Below the pieces are notes generated by a model. It saw only the letters and a program-made list of their open reading frames with translations, was not told where the DNA came from and did no database searches. Both the position numbers and the translations under genes were made by a program. Positions 1 through 7,840 of a stretch of DNA of 40,960 nucleotides are shown in pieces. The stretch comes from Pseudomonadota bacterium (GTDB lineage Bacteria; Vulcanimicrobiota; Vulcanimicrobiia; Eremiobacterales; Eremiobacteraceae), in NCBI GenBank assembly GCA_021325335.1, contig JAJPHJ010000011.1, positions 1 to 40,960 of the forward strand, written 5' to 3'. The first letter of the stretch is position 1, and every line of letters begins with the position of its first letter.

Positions 1-252
1 GACTTCGACCATGCTGGCGACGTGGGGTGGTAACCACTCGAAAACCGCCGGATGGATCCGCTCGGCTTGGGTCAAGCGATCGTACAATTCAGGCTCGAGC
101 CGGTATAACAATTCCCATGCGAGCGCACTATCCGTTTGAGGATCCGGATCGGCGCCACCCACGTAGCGGCACGCCTCCTCGTCGCTGAAGACGCTCAGAT
201 CGGCCTTCGTATATCGATAGCTTAGCTCGCCCCTGCGCTCGACGGCAACCAC
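1..252 (-). CDS. Probable SAM-dependent methyltransferase, N-terminal fragment (cut by window edge)
   Basis: Reading the minus strand from a GTG at 252 gives 84 open codons that run off the window. The visible part ends in a segment with PAVFEWLPPHVASMVEV, which looks like the strand leading into the glycine-rich motif I of class I methyltransferases; the motif itself would lie outside the window. The start is uncertain because no ATG occurs in this frame here. The GTG lies 4 bases past the stop codon of the pterin synthase gene, so the two are probably one operon. The family call rests on resemblance of a short stretch only; the substrate cannot be guessed. Confidence 0.45.
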   Translation of the reverse strand, partial: MVAVERRGELSYRYTKADLSVFSDEEACRYVGGADPDPQTDSALAWELLYRLEPELYDRLTQAERIHPAVFEWLPPHVASMVEV

Positions 253-256
253 AGCG

Positions 257-664
257 TCAACCGTCTCCGCTGTACTCCGCCCACGTCTTCTCGGTTTCCC
301 AGACCCTTACAGCGAACCGCGTCGCGTTTTGAAGCCGCGGTTTGAGCCGATCCCAGAAAGCAACCGCCAGATTCTCTGCAGTGGGAAGGCGCCCGTGAAG
401 CCAAGGCACATCCGTATTCAAGTTGCGATGGTCGACCTGCTCGATGATCTCTTCGCAGATAAGGTCCGAAAGCCGTTTCAGATCCATGACGTACCCAGTC
501 GCGGGGTCGACCTGGCCCGATACGACGACCTCTACGACATAGTTGTGACCGTGTAGGTTCGTGCATTTACCGAAAAGCTGGTGGTTTTCGCTATCAGACA
601 GATTCGGATCCGACAGCTGGTGGGCCGCGTTGAAGGACTCGCGGCGGCTGACACGGAGTTTCAC
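257..664 (-). CDS. 6-pyruvoyl-tetrahydropterin synthase / 6-carboxytetrahydropterin synthase family protein
   Basis: Cytosolic T-fold enzyme of 135 residues acting on 7,8-dihydroneopterin triphosphate, in tetrahydrobiopterin-like or queuosine precursor synthesis. Visible family features: FNAAH (His15), FGKC with the catalytic-type Cys34, HGHNY supplying His38 and His40 (with His15 the zinc triad), VDHRNLN with the Asp78-His79 pair, PTAEN (Glu97) and a C-terminal WETE glutamate. The LSDSENHQLFGKC stretch resembles animal PTPS (LSDEEN..LFGKC) more than E. coli QueD, which lacks it. I prefer the GTG at 664 because a strong GGAGGAGG lies 11 bases upstream; an ATG at 685 would place that site inside the coding region and has none of its own. 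No other queuosine genes are visible, so the pathway is open. Confidence 0.88.
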   Translation of the reverse strand: MKLRVSRRESFNAAHQLSDPNLSDSENHQLFGKCTNLHGHNYVVEVVVSGQVDPATGYVMDLKRLSDLICEEIIEQVDHRNLNTDVPWLHGRLPTAENLAVAFWDRLKPRLQNATRFAVRVWETEKTWAEYSGDG

Positions 665-675
665 GCGGCGGCTAA

Positions 676-683
676 CCTCCTCC
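676..683 (-). promoter_or_regulatory. Ribosome binding site deciding the pterin synthase start
   Basis: GGAGGAGG on the minus strand, 11 bases ahead of GTG 664. It overlaps the upstream alternative ATG at 683-685, which is why that ATG is less likely to be the start. Confidence 0.5.
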
Positions 684-739
684 ATTACACTGAGAATTCG
701 CGATATGACTTACGCTGTACTTCCGGGAGGTATGCGCGG

Positions 740-1249
740 TCACCGTGCGGCCAGCGACAGGCTCCTCAAGAATGCGTACGCTGCGGTGAGCGCAGCTCCG
801 TAGGATGCGTGGCCAACGAGCGACCTAAAGTTGGTCTGCCATGGATACCGAGCGGAAGATGGCACGGCGCCCATCACGGAAAGGCCGAACTCATCCATGA
901 CAAACATGCCGGCGGTAGTCGCGGCCATCGCCGGCCCAACGGTGTTCGATTTTTCGCCAGCAAATAGCCCGGCGATGATTCCGAAGCCAATACCGATGGC
1001 CCAATGCAAAATGCGCCCTGCTTTCGTAGCGTCTTCTTCGGTGGGCTTCAGATCCAGGCGAGCCATCAGCATATGTGCTACCGCTTGCGCAGCGCCGCGA
1101 GGCGACACACCGGCCTCGACCGCCTTGATGTGTTCTGTGTAGAACAACTCCGTGATGGCATCCATGACGATCGTCGCCGCAGCTCCGGCTATCGCTCCGG
1201 CACCGGCACGCGCAGCGATATCGGCTGGGCTTTTCACTTTGACGCTCAT
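740..1249 (-). CDS. Small integral membrane protein, DUF1440/YagU-like
   Basis: 169 residues, rich in Gly and Ala, with about four hydrophobic segments: roughly 14-35 (GAGAIAGAAATIVMDAI), 82-98 (HWAIGIGFGIIAGLFAG), 104-125 and 148-165. The Gly-rich first helix followed by an amphipathic acidic segment and LHWAIGIGFG resembles the DUF1440 (YagU) inner-membrane family, though this is a weak family match from memory. An AGGA lies just before the ATG. It stands alone, in the same direction as the pterin gene 55 bases downstream. No catalytic motif is visible; the function is unknown. Confidence 0.7.
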   Translation of the reverse strand: MSVKVKSPADIAARAGAGAIAGAAATIVMDAITELFYTEHIKAVEAGVSPRGAAQAVAHMLMARLDLKPTEEDATKAGRILHWAIGIGFGIIAGLFAGEKSNTVGPAMAATTAGMFVMDEFGLSVMGAVPSSARYPWQTNFRSLVGHASYGAALTAAYAFLRSLSLAAR

Positions 1250-1332
1250 CTGTCCTGAGATGTACCCTGGCCAGTATGCCGTAAACGATCGCGCATTCAG
1301 TCATTCTTCAGGTACTCGGGTAGATTGAAAGC

Positions 1333-1770
1333 ATGTCAGTCCTACAAGCCAACCGTGAGAGTTTGAGCGCCGAGGGACGAGGTGCCGGCGCCGTCGCGGC
1401 CCTGGCCGTTGCCGCCATCGTGGCGGTGCTCTTGGCGCTCACCGGCATTCATGTTCTCCATCAGCTCGATTCCATGGCTGCAAATCTGACCACGGTCAAC
1501 GCCAGCCTGAGCGGTCTCAAGACCATGAACCGCAAGCTCGATGCGTTGCAGAACATGTCGAACGCGCTGCGAGCGATGAACGAAAAGCTTTCGCGCACCG
1601 ATCAGTCGCTGGACGAGGCGAACCGAAGCTTGACGTCGATGGTGGGCGAATCCAAGGGTGCGGGCAGATCGCTTGAGGACATGCGGCGCAAGCTCGCCGA
1701 TATGCAAGGCAGCTTATCGGTCATGCAGCACAAGATTGCCGGGTCGTTTCTGTTCCGCGGCGTAAAATAG
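1333..1770 (+). CDS. Membrane-anchored coiled-coil protein of unknown function
   Basis: 145 residues. One N-terminal transmembrane helix (about 20-45) is followed by a long heptad-patterned region (about 46-135) with repeated NxxLxxLxxMN-type spacing, ending in GSFLFRGVK. The layout is a single-span anchor with an extended extracytoplasmic coiled coil, as in many envelope spacer or MCE-associated proteins, but no specific family is recognised. The gene is divergent from the DUF1440-like gene with an 83-base gap and precedes the HD-GYP gene by 148 bases. A short stem-loop (CGAGG/CCTCG around 1774-1787) follows the stop and may terminate it, although there is no T tract. Confidence 0.7.
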   Translation: MSVLQANRESLSAEGRGAGAVAALAVAAIVAVLLALTGIHVLHQLDSMAANLTTVNASLSGLKTMNRKLDALQNMSNALRAMNEKLSRTDQSLDEANRSLTSMVGESKGAGRSLEDMRRKLADMQGSLSVMQHKIAGSFLFRGVK

Positions 1771-1881
1771 CCACGAGGCTGGCCTCGGCTAATATGATGC
1801 CATCACGTCAGATTCGGTGTGATTTCCCATGACGACGCTCACTTTTTAGCGAGCGCCAAACCACCCTGGGCCAGCACGCCG

Positions 1882-1900
1882 ATGGGTTAATTGTACCCAT
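1882..1900. repeat. Short inverted repeat upstream of the HD-GYP gene
   Basis: ATGGGT and ACCCAT are separated by 7 bases and end 18 bases before the ATG of the HD-GYP gene. The position suits an operator or a 5' leader hairpin. The site is short, so chance is possible. Confidence 0.25.
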
Positions 1901-1918
1901 GCTTATCAACACGCTCTA

Positions 1919-3184
1919 ATGAAGAACTCCTTTCTCACCCGCTTCACCATCGTGACGCTCGTGGCCGCGCTCGCGTGCGCCGGTCTGTTGGCGTATGTTC
2001 TTGACGCCAATCACGCGAGAGCAGTGCAAAGCGACCTCATCGCCAATGCAGTTGGGCAAACGAGCGAGGCTCTCACCGAGCCCATTGGACGGATAGACTA
2101 CCACCAAAAACGGTTTGACGCGAAAACGTATGCGGCGATCGATGCGCTCGCTCAGCGTCAGAGCAATTTTCTGGAATACGTGCGGGGCATACGCGTGTAT
2201 TGGCCCGACGGATCCGCCCTCTACCCAACCCAAGCGCCGGCAGCATCGAAGGACGTCCAGGCGGCAATCGCAGCACAGGATGTTTGGCGAACCGGGGTGC
2301 GCACCGTGCACGGCGAGCATGTCACGACTGCCTACGTGCCGCTCGCGGATCCCAAATCAAACGCGTACGCCGCAGTCGCAGCGATCGATCTCTCGGTCGA
2401 CCAGATGCGTTCGCAGACCGCGCCGGAGCACCGCCTCGTTTTTCTTGCCACGCTAGGTGCCATCACGGTCATCGTGGTCTCCTTGCTGACCCTCGCGTTG
2501 GGTGCTCAGCGAGAGCTCAATCGCCGCGAGCGGCTCGCCACGCAAACGCTCATGCAAACCATGCAAGGTGTCGCCGCCATCGTTGATAAGCGCGATCCGT
2601 ATACTGCCGGGCACTCGATTCGGGTCGCCGCCTACAGTCGGAAATTGGCGCGCGCCTTGGGTCTACCCGACAAGGACGTTCGCGTGATCGAACATGCCGC
2701 GCTCCTACATGATGTCGGCAAGATCGGAGTTCCAGACGCCGTGTTGCTCAAACCCGGGCAGCTATCGAAACAGGAGCGCACGGTCATGGAGTTCCACCCT
2801 GACATCGCCAATGAAATCTTACGTAACGTCGAGGCGATGCACGAACTTTTGCCCTGCATCGTCCACCACCACGAGCGCTGGGACGGCAAGGGCTATCCGC
2901 GCCATCTGAGCGCGCAAGCTATCCCACTTGGGGCGCGCGTCATCGCCGTGGCCGATGCCTACGACGCCATGACGACCGATCGACCGTACCGGCGCGCGCT
3001 GTCGGTCGATGCAGCCAAAGAGCAGTTAGAGAACGGGGCGGGGACGCAATTCGATGCCACCTGCGCCGCGAAGTTTGTCGAGCTTATAAGGGCGGGCGAG
3101 GTCGTTCCGCCACCCCCGGCGACCGATTTGTCGACGCTCTCTGAATCTTTCGGTCCGCAGCTTCGGCTGGCAAGCAATTCGTGA
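1919..3184 (+). CDS. Membrane-bound HD-GYP c-di-GMP phosphodiesterase
   Basis: 421 residues. The protein has a transmembrane helix at about 8-28, a periplasmic sensor segment of about 140 residues, a second transmembrane helix at about 172-195, and a cytoplasmic HD-GYP domain from about 210 to 395. The metal-binding HD is in LLHDVGKIG (His264-Asp265), with His293 in EFHP, HHHE (316-319) and the diagnostic DGKGYP (322-327) after it; all key residues of active HD-GYP enzymes appear present. Expected role: hydrolysis of cyclic di-GMP to pGpG or GMP under control of an extracytoplasmic signal. Its stop overlaps the start of the next gene (GTGA), so the two are translationally coupled. Confidence 0.93.
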   Translation: MKNSFLTRFTIVTLVAALACAGLLAYVLDANHARAVQSDLIANAVGQTSEALTEPIGRIDYHQKRFDAKTYAAIDALAQRQSNFLEYVRGIRVYWPDGSALYPTQAPAASKDVQAAIAAQDVWRTGVRTVHGEHVTTAYVPLADPKSNAYAAVAAIDLSVDQMRSQTAPEHRLVFLATLGAITVIVVSLLTLALGAQRELNRRERLATQTLMQTMQGVAAIVDKRDPYTAGHSIRVAAYSRKLARALGLPDKDVRVIEHAALLHDVGKIGVPDAVLLKPGQLSKQERTVMEFHPDIANEILRNVEAMHELLPCIVHHHERWDGKGYPRHLSAQAIPLGARVIAVADAYDAMTTDRPYRRALSVDAAKEQLENGAGTQFDATCAAKFVELIRAGEVVPPPPATDLSTLSESFGPQLRLASNS

Positions 3185-4224
3185 ACCGCGGGTTCGTCCT
3201 TGTCTGCGCCGTGGCGATCATTGCGGCGCCGAATCAAGCAGAGGCCACCAACACGTTCGCGCGCGAATTCGGCTTCGCTTGCACGCAATGCCACTCAGTC
3301 ATCCCCCTCCTGAACCAATTCGGCGAGAACTTCAAGGCGAACGGCTATCGCATCGCTGGGATGAGACCGGCCCGGATGGTCCCGTTGTCCAGTTCGATGC
3401 TTGCGGCTTTAGAGACTGAAACGGGTCAAACCGGCCCCAAGATTTCCCTGGAGGAATGGCGTTTGCAGTCAGGCGGCGCGTTAGACCCCTCGCTGACCTA
3501 CTATGTCGAACAATACGTCATCGATGATGGTGCGCCGGGCTCGATGGATCAAGCCTGGTTGCAGGTGGACTCAAACACGGCGCATCCCACCGCAAAGATC
3601 GACCTCAGAGCACGCATCGGACGGCTTTATCTTCCCTTGCCCGTTTACAGCGACACCTATCGTCCGACCCTCACCCCTTACGCGCTCTTCGAGCAAAGCG
3701 TTGGAGCCAATGGATTCACGCTCGACGGTGTGCACGACGGCGCGGACTTTGCCGCAGGCGACGTTTACGGGTCGAGTTCCGTGCATCTCTTCGTCTCATC
3801 GCATAACGACGCTCTCTTTGGGACCCAACGGGTTGGACAGGTAGACTTCTCCGTCTATCGCGTGGTCGGTTCAACTGACATCGGCTCCGTGAACGATCCA
3901 TTCTGGCGTCAAGGATTCGCCGCTGTGGTGCATGCCAACTCGGTCGAATACCGAGCGGTCTGGCAACGCGGGTACGACCGGGATGCAGATGGGTTAGGCC
4001 GTGCGGAGTGGTCGAGCGGAGGCTTCGTTGAGTTGCAGTGGTTTTTGATGAGGAATATGATCGGTGCCCTCAGATTCGACGGAACCGATCAAGAGGTATC
4101 CAGGCAGCGCTCCGTGACAAGCGCCTTGCTCTTCGGACTGACCAATGACTCGCGTCTTAGTCTCGAAGACTCGTTTCAGAGCGGCAAGCAAAGCCTTCGC
4201 AGCAGCATCCTGGTCGCATTCTAA
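3181..4224 (+). CDS. Secreted monoheme c-type cytochrome with a beta-barrel-like C-terminal region
   Basis: 347 residues starting with GTG at 3181, which overlaps the preceding TGA. The signal peptide (about 1-22) is followed almost at once by a single heme-binding CTQCH (34-38). The rest (about 60-347) has alternating aromatic/polar strands and ends in SSILVAF with a terminal phenylalanine, the usual sorting signal of outer-membrane barrels. I read it as a periplasmic or outer-membrane electron carrier fused to a porin-like domain. I recognise the plan (heme motif near the N-terminus, barrel-like body) but not a named family. It is coupled to the c-di-GMP phosphodiesterase and convergent, 3 bases apart, with a cupredoxin gene. 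Confidence 0.72.
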   Translation: MNRGFVLVCAVAIIAAPNQAEATNTFAREFGFACTQCHSVIPLLNQFGENFKANGYRIAGMRPARMVPLSSSMLAALETETGQTGPKISLEEWRLQSGGALDPSLTYYVEQYVIDDGAPGSMDQAWLQVDSNTAHPTAKIDLRARIGRLYLPLPVYSDTYRPTLTPYALFEQSVGANGFTLDGVHDGADFAAGDVYGSSSVHLFVSSHNDALFGTQRVGQVDFSVYRVVGSTDIGSVNDPFWRQGFAAVVHANSVEYRAVWQRGYDRDADGLGRAEWSSGGFVELQWFLMRNMIGALRFDGTDQEVSRQRSVTSALLFGLTNDSRLSLEDSFQSGKQSLRSSILVAF

Positions 4225-4227
4225 CCA

Positions 4228-4788
4228 TTAACGAAGCGTCCCCACATCCTCCGTCGCGTCACCGGCGGGCACGCTGATCGCGCTGCTCTTGAGGCCGTCG
4301 CGTTCGTTCCAAAAATAGATCCGGTGAGCTCCTGACATTACGCCCTGAAGGGCGAAGTGCGTGCCAAGACCTCCGGAGTTCGGACCATCGGTCACGACGA
4401 TCGTTCCGTGCATCTTCGCATGGATGTGACAGTGCACGTCAACGATGCCAGGTTGTAAGAAATTGACGAGTTTTCCGGGACCAAACCCGTAGTACCCGAT
4501 GTCGAAGGGGTCGTTCGGCGACGCTGAATAGATGCTGTGAAAGAACGGATCGTCGTTTGGAAACCGCACGCTGTCTCCGGCCCGGATAACGATCAGCCCG
4601 GGCACGAACTGCCGGTTTTGGTTGCGCACTTGGCTTTCAGGATCGCTCGCGGTCGAGCCATCGCTGACCCAGACGACGCTCGGCTGCAAAGTCGCGCCGA
4701 CAACCGTCGCCGCCGCCGCAGGGACTTCAAGCGAGCGCGCGATCACGCAACACCAGACCACCGCCACGACGAGAGACCATACGCGCAT
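4228..4788 (-). CDS. Periplasmic type 1 copper protein, amicyanin/plastocyanin-like
   Basis: 186 residues from the ATG at 4788. An in-frame ATG at 4887 would add 33 residues that spoil the signal peptide. Signal segment about 1-27. The cupredoxin ligands are visible: His84 in DPFFHS, then Cys120, His123 and Met126 in VHCHIHAKM, with the Cys+3 His and +6 Met spacing of amicyanin. An extra CHIH histidine and about 50 residues after the copper loop are atypical for a bare plastocyanin and recall the methylamine-utilisation-type cupredoxins found beside cytochromes. Likely job: electron shuttle in the periplasm. It converges on the monoheme protein gene. Confidence 0.85.
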   Translation of the reverse strand: MRVWSLVVAVVWCCVIARSLEVPAAAATVVGATLQPSVVWVSDGSTASDPESQVRNQNRQFVPGLIVIRAGDSVRFPNDDPFFHSIYSASPNDPFDIGYYGFGPGKLVNFLQPGIVDVHCHIHAKMHGTIVVTDGPNSGGLGTHFALQGVMSGAHRIYFWNERDGLKSSAISVPAGDATEDVGTLR

Positions 4789-4911
4789 ACGAAAAATATC
4801 GGTTGGCCTAATTGACGACTTTAAAGGTCCGAAAGCGTCCCGGCTGCGCCGAACCGGAACACATAAAAAGGATTTCGTACACGCCATTGCGAGAGCTCAC
4901 CGTGACAGTAC

Positions 4912-6255
4912 ATGCAGACCAAGGTTCCAGCCGAGGACTCGCAAGCTCGAAACTTGACGCCGCAACCGGCTGTCGAGCTAGCGCGCCACATTCTGGACCT
5001 CGTTTTTGCCGGCGTCGAAGCGCCTCTCATCGCGCTTCAAGACGGCACCGTCTTGCATCGTGCAAGCGATTCGATCGATGCAATGGTCGAATTGAAACAT
5101 GCCGGTGGTTTGAGACTGCTACTCGGCGGGGCTTCGGATCTGTCCGCGGGCGAAGCGGCCATGCGCGGGGATATCAAGGTCAAGGGTGACATCGAGCGAG
5201 CCTTCGCGGCCATGGATGCTGTCGCCGCCACGCGAACTCCCAAGGACTGGCTCAAGATAGCCTCGCTCGCCGCCGGGCTTCCCCACGCCCCCTCCGGTGC
5301 GCCGCCGTCCGTTCGCCGCCCGGCAAAGTTGCGAGGGCGGGTCCATTCTCTCGAGCGCGACCGGGCGGCGATCGCATACCACTACGACGTCTCGAATGAC
5401 TTTTACGCGTTATGGCTGGACTCGAATATGGTCTACTCGTGCGCGTATTTCAAAGATACTTCCGACACGATCGATGAGGCGCAGCTTCAGAAGTGCGATT
5501 TGATCTGCCGGAAGTTGCGCCTCAAGCGAGGCGAACGGCTTTTGGATATCGGCTGCGGTTGGGGCGGGCTTGTCCGCTTCGCCTGCCGCGAGTACGGAGT
5601 GGAAGCGCTCGGCGTGACGTTGAGCCAGCGCCAGGCCGACTACGCTCAGACCCGTATCAAGGACGAGGGCTTACACGGGCGGTGCCAGGTGAAGTTGCTC
5701 GACTATCGGGAGCTCGGCACGCACGGCCGTTTCGATAAGATCGCAAGCGTGGGGATGGTTGAGCACGTCGGCGACGCTATGTTGCCGCTGTATTTTCAAG
5801 CCGCGTTCCAAGCTTTGGCACCGGGAGGTCTGTTCCTCAACCACGGGATCATCTCGCAAAGAGGACGCCCGCAAGGCAGGCCTGCCCCTGCCTCGCGTTT
5901 TCTCCCACACCGATCTCGTTTCACGGAATCGTACGTCTTCCCAGACGGCGAGATGCCGGAACTCGCACGGATGTGCGAGGCGGCGGCGCAGGCAGGCTTC
6001 GAAGTGCGAGATGTTGAGAATCTGCGCGAGCACTACACTCTGACGTTGCGGTGCTGGCGGCGACGCCTCGAGGAGCACGAACGAGAAGCGCGTTCGATCG
6101 TCGGTGACGGCACCTTCAATGTGTGGCGATTTTGGCTTGCCGGGTCGGCACATAACTTCGCGATCGGATCTCTCGGCGTCGTGCAGATGGTACTCGCCAA
6201 AGATCTGCCAGGCGCAGGAACGACCTTGCTTCGGCGCGAGGAATTATACCGCTAA
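4912..6255 (+). CDS. Cyclopropane-fatty-acyl-phospholipid synthase family methyltransferase
   Basis: 447 residues. N-terminal CFA domain about 20-130, linker HYDVSNDFYALWLD (157-170), YSCAYF (175-180), SAM-binding motif I LDIGCGWGGL (211-220) and VEHVG, all typical of the CFA synthase family. The enzyme would transfer a methylene group from SAM to unsaturated acyl chains of membrane phospholipids at the inner face of the membrane. Length is slightly above E. coli Cfa (about 380). The gene stands alone between a divergent cupredoxin gene and a convergent DUF4188 gene. Some family members instead make methyl-branched acids or methylate other lipids, so the exact product is not fixed. Confidence 0.9.
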   Translation: MQTKVPAEDSQARNLTPQPAVELARHILDLVFAGVEAPLIALQDGTVLHRASDSIDAMVELKHAGGLRLLLGGASDLSAGEAAMRGDIKVKGDIERAFAAMDAVAATRTPKDWLKIASLAAGLPHAPSGAPPSVRRPAKLRGRVHSLERDRAAIAYHYDVSNDFYALWLDSNMVYSCAYFKDTSDTIDEAQLQKCDLICRKLRLKRGERLLDIGCGWGGLVRFACREYGVEALGVTLSQRQADYAQTRIKDEGLHGRCQVKLLDYRELGTHGRFDKIASVGMVEHVGDAMLPLYFQAAFQALAPGGLFLNHGIISQRGRPQGRPAPASRFLPHRSRFTESYVFPDGEMPELARMCEAAAQAGFEVRDVENLREHYTLTLRCWRRRLEEHEREARSIVGDGTFNVWRFWLAGSAHNFAIGSLGVVQMVLAKDLPGAGTTLLRREELYR

Positions 6256-6283
6256 GCTAGCGATCGTCATAGGAGACACGATG

Positions 6284-6832
6284 CTAACCATTTTGTTCGC
6301 GGTGTGCATCGCTCGACGCGACGACACCATACAATTCCCCTTCGGCCACCACCGGGGGCGCATCGGACTCGCCTGCGACATGCAGGCGGTGCCGGGCCGA
6401 GAACATCGGACCGCGCGCAACCTGCAGCGGGGCAAAAGCCCCGAAGCCAAGTGGAGCGGGCAGGTCGTCATAAATCGCCTCCATTCCTCCCTGCTTGAAA
6501 TACGCTTCATGCCAAAAGCCCGTTCCGCCGCTGTCGCGTAAAAATTCTTTCCACCATGCCTGGTGGGGTAAGCTACGCACCCACCGCTCGAGCGATTCGA
6601 AGTCGCGCCAGTACTGACGCATTCCGACGTGCAAAGGTATCACGCCAAATGTGATATTTTCATGTCTGAGAAGACCGTCTGGTTTATCGCTGACCGATCG
6701 TTGAATCTGGGGGCCGAGCTTGAAGAGTCTACCCAGGCCGCGCAAAGAATTCACACGCATGCCAAGGTAAATCACGACGAGATTCTGGTAGTCCGAGAGA
6801 TCGACCGTCTCTCGTCTTACGCGCGTAGCCAT
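6284..6832 (-). CDS. DUF4188 domain protein (ABM-like monooxygenase fold)
   Basis: 182 residues with a good GGAGG 10 bases before the ATG. Recognisable stretches of the DUF4188 family: VVIYLGMRVNSLRG near the start, the central YWRDFESLERWVRSLPH, and GFWHEAYF about residue 105 followed by GGMEAIYDDLP. Family members are about 150-200 residues and predicted to adopt a dimeric alpha/beta-barrel fold, but their reaction is not established to my knowledge. It converges on the CFA synthase gene (28-base gap) and diverges from the oxidoreductase gene. Confidence 0.75.
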   Translation of the reverse strand: MATRVRRETVDLSDYQNLVVIYLGMRVNSLRGLGRLFKLGPQIQRSVSDKPDGLLRHENITFGVIPLHVGMRQYWRDFESLERWVRSLPHQAWWKEFLRDSGGTGFWHEAYFKQGGMEAIYDDLPAPLGFGAFAPLQVARGPMFSARHRLHVAGESDAPPVVAEGELYGVVASSDAHREQNG

Positions 6833-6913
6833 TCAAGTGGTACCTCCGGCGCGCCTACTTTCGCACTGGGAACGGTTTTCGCTCCTACGCTGTGCAATGC
6901 TTGCGCTAGCGGC

Positions 6914-7564
6914 ATGCGAGTCGGCATTCTCGGTTCGGGGTTGATGGGAGCCAAGCTCGGCACAATTTTTGCACGGGCCGGGCACGAGGTGGTTCTTAGC
7001 TATTCCCATAGCCCGAAAAAGCTCGAGAAACTCGCACGCGCTGCCGGTAAAAACGCACGCGCCGGCACGCCGCGCGACGCAGCACGGCAAGCGGACGCGC
7101 TTCTGCTGGCCGTGCACTGGTCTCGCATCGATGATGTCTTGCAGCTCGCCGGCGATTTATCGGGCAAGGTGATCGTCACGTGCTCGCTGCCGATGAACGC
7201 GGATGACAGTGACCTCGCCGTCGGGCACACCTGGTCGGGTGCCGAGGAGCTTGCAAGAAGGGCGCCGAGAACGCACATCGTCGGTGCGTTCAACACCGTG
7301 CCCAGCGAAGTGCTCTTCGACGTGTACAAAGCTCGAACGAGAAAGATCTTGCCGGGTCTTCTGTACTATGGTGACAACCTGGGTGCCAAACGGATAGCCA
7401 AGAAGCTCATCCGCGACGTCGGGTTTGATCCGATCGATGCAGGGCCCCTGCGCATCGCGCGATACGCTGAGCCCTTTGCGCTCCTTGTTGCACAACTCGC
7501 GTATGAGGGGAAGGGTGGTCCCGAGTTAGCCTACCGCTTCGAGCGGTTCAAATCTCGGAGGTAA
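6914..7564 (+). CDS. NAD(P)-binding oxidoreductase of the F420:NADP oxidoreductase family
   Basis: 216 residues from ATG 6914. The open frame extends upstream across the divergent DUF4188 gene, but the Rossmann fold begins right at this ATG: MRVGILGSGLMGAKLG carries GxGxxG, followed by an SYSHSPKK loop where NADP phosphate is normally bound. LLLAVHWSRIDDVL, VTCSLPMN and VGAFNTVPSEVLFD match the F420-dependent NADP reductase family, often annotated NADPH-dependent F420 reductase. Many bacterial members have no demonstrated F420 use, so the true hydride partner is uncertain. No Shine-Dalgarno sequence is obvious. Confidence 0.82.
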   Translation: MRVGILGSGLMGAKLGTIFARAGHEVVLSYSHSPKKLEKLARAAGKNARAGTPRDAARQADALLLAVHWSRIDDVLQLAGDLSGKVIVTCSLPMNADDSDLAVGHTWSGAEELARRAPRTHIVGAFNTVPSEVLFDVYKARTRKILPGLLYYGDNLGAKRIAKKLIRDVGFDPIDAGPLRIARYAEPFALLVAQLAYEGKGGPELAYRFERFKSRR

Positions 7565-7630
7565 AAGCAGGCCGTTTCATATGAATCGCGCCGATTGTTA
7601 TTTACCGGGACGGGACAGAACGTGATGGCC

Positions 7631-7658
7631 GCGACAGCTTCTCTGGGTGGGGTATAAG
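7631..7658 (+). promoter_or_regulatory. Candidate sigma-70-type promoter for the 22-residue membrane peptide
   Basis: GCGACA (7631-7636) as -35, a 16-base spacer and TATAAG (7653-7658) as -10. It lies 44 bases before the start codon of the small open frame and after the end of the oxidoreductase gene. The match is by eye. Confidence 0.4.
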
Positions 7659-7702
7659 ATGATAGGCGCAGATCGCCTAAGCGCAGGGAGGAGGGTGCCT
7701 CA

Positions 7703-7771
7703 GTGGATGTCCTGATACTTGTGGTTGTGATCTTGATCCTACTCGCGGTCACCGGCCACCTCAAACTCTAA
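7703..7771 (+). CDS. 22-residue single-span membrane microprotein
   Basis: GTG at 7703 opens a frame of 22 codons ending TAA. Almost the whole peptide is one transmembrane helix (about residues 2-17, all Val/Leu/Ile/Ala), ending in TGHLKL with a basic tail. A strong GGAGGAGGG-type ribosome binding site (about 7687-7695) lies 8 bases before the start, a promoter-like sequence lies upstream and a terminator hairpin follows, so it looks like an independent unit. It resembles the very short Leu/Ile-rich stress-linked membrane peptides in plan only; no family is assigned. Lack of a purifying-selection test keeps confidence moderate. Confidence 0.5.
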   Translation: MDVLILVVVILILLAVTGHLKL

Positions 7772-7792
7772 ATCGATCGTGAAGGGGCTCCA

Positions 7793-7823
7793 AGGGCGGC
7801 ACGTGAGCGCCGCCCTAATTCTT
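7793..7823. terminator. Hairpin terminator between the microprotein and the multicopper oxidase operon
   Basis: AGGGCGGC (7793-7800) pairs perfectly with GCCGCCCT (7809-7816) across an 8-base loop, followed by AATTCTT on the plus strand. It sits between convergent genes and could serve both. The T tract is weak. Confidence 0.55.
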
Positions 7824-7840
7824 ATGGTGCGCGGTCCGGC

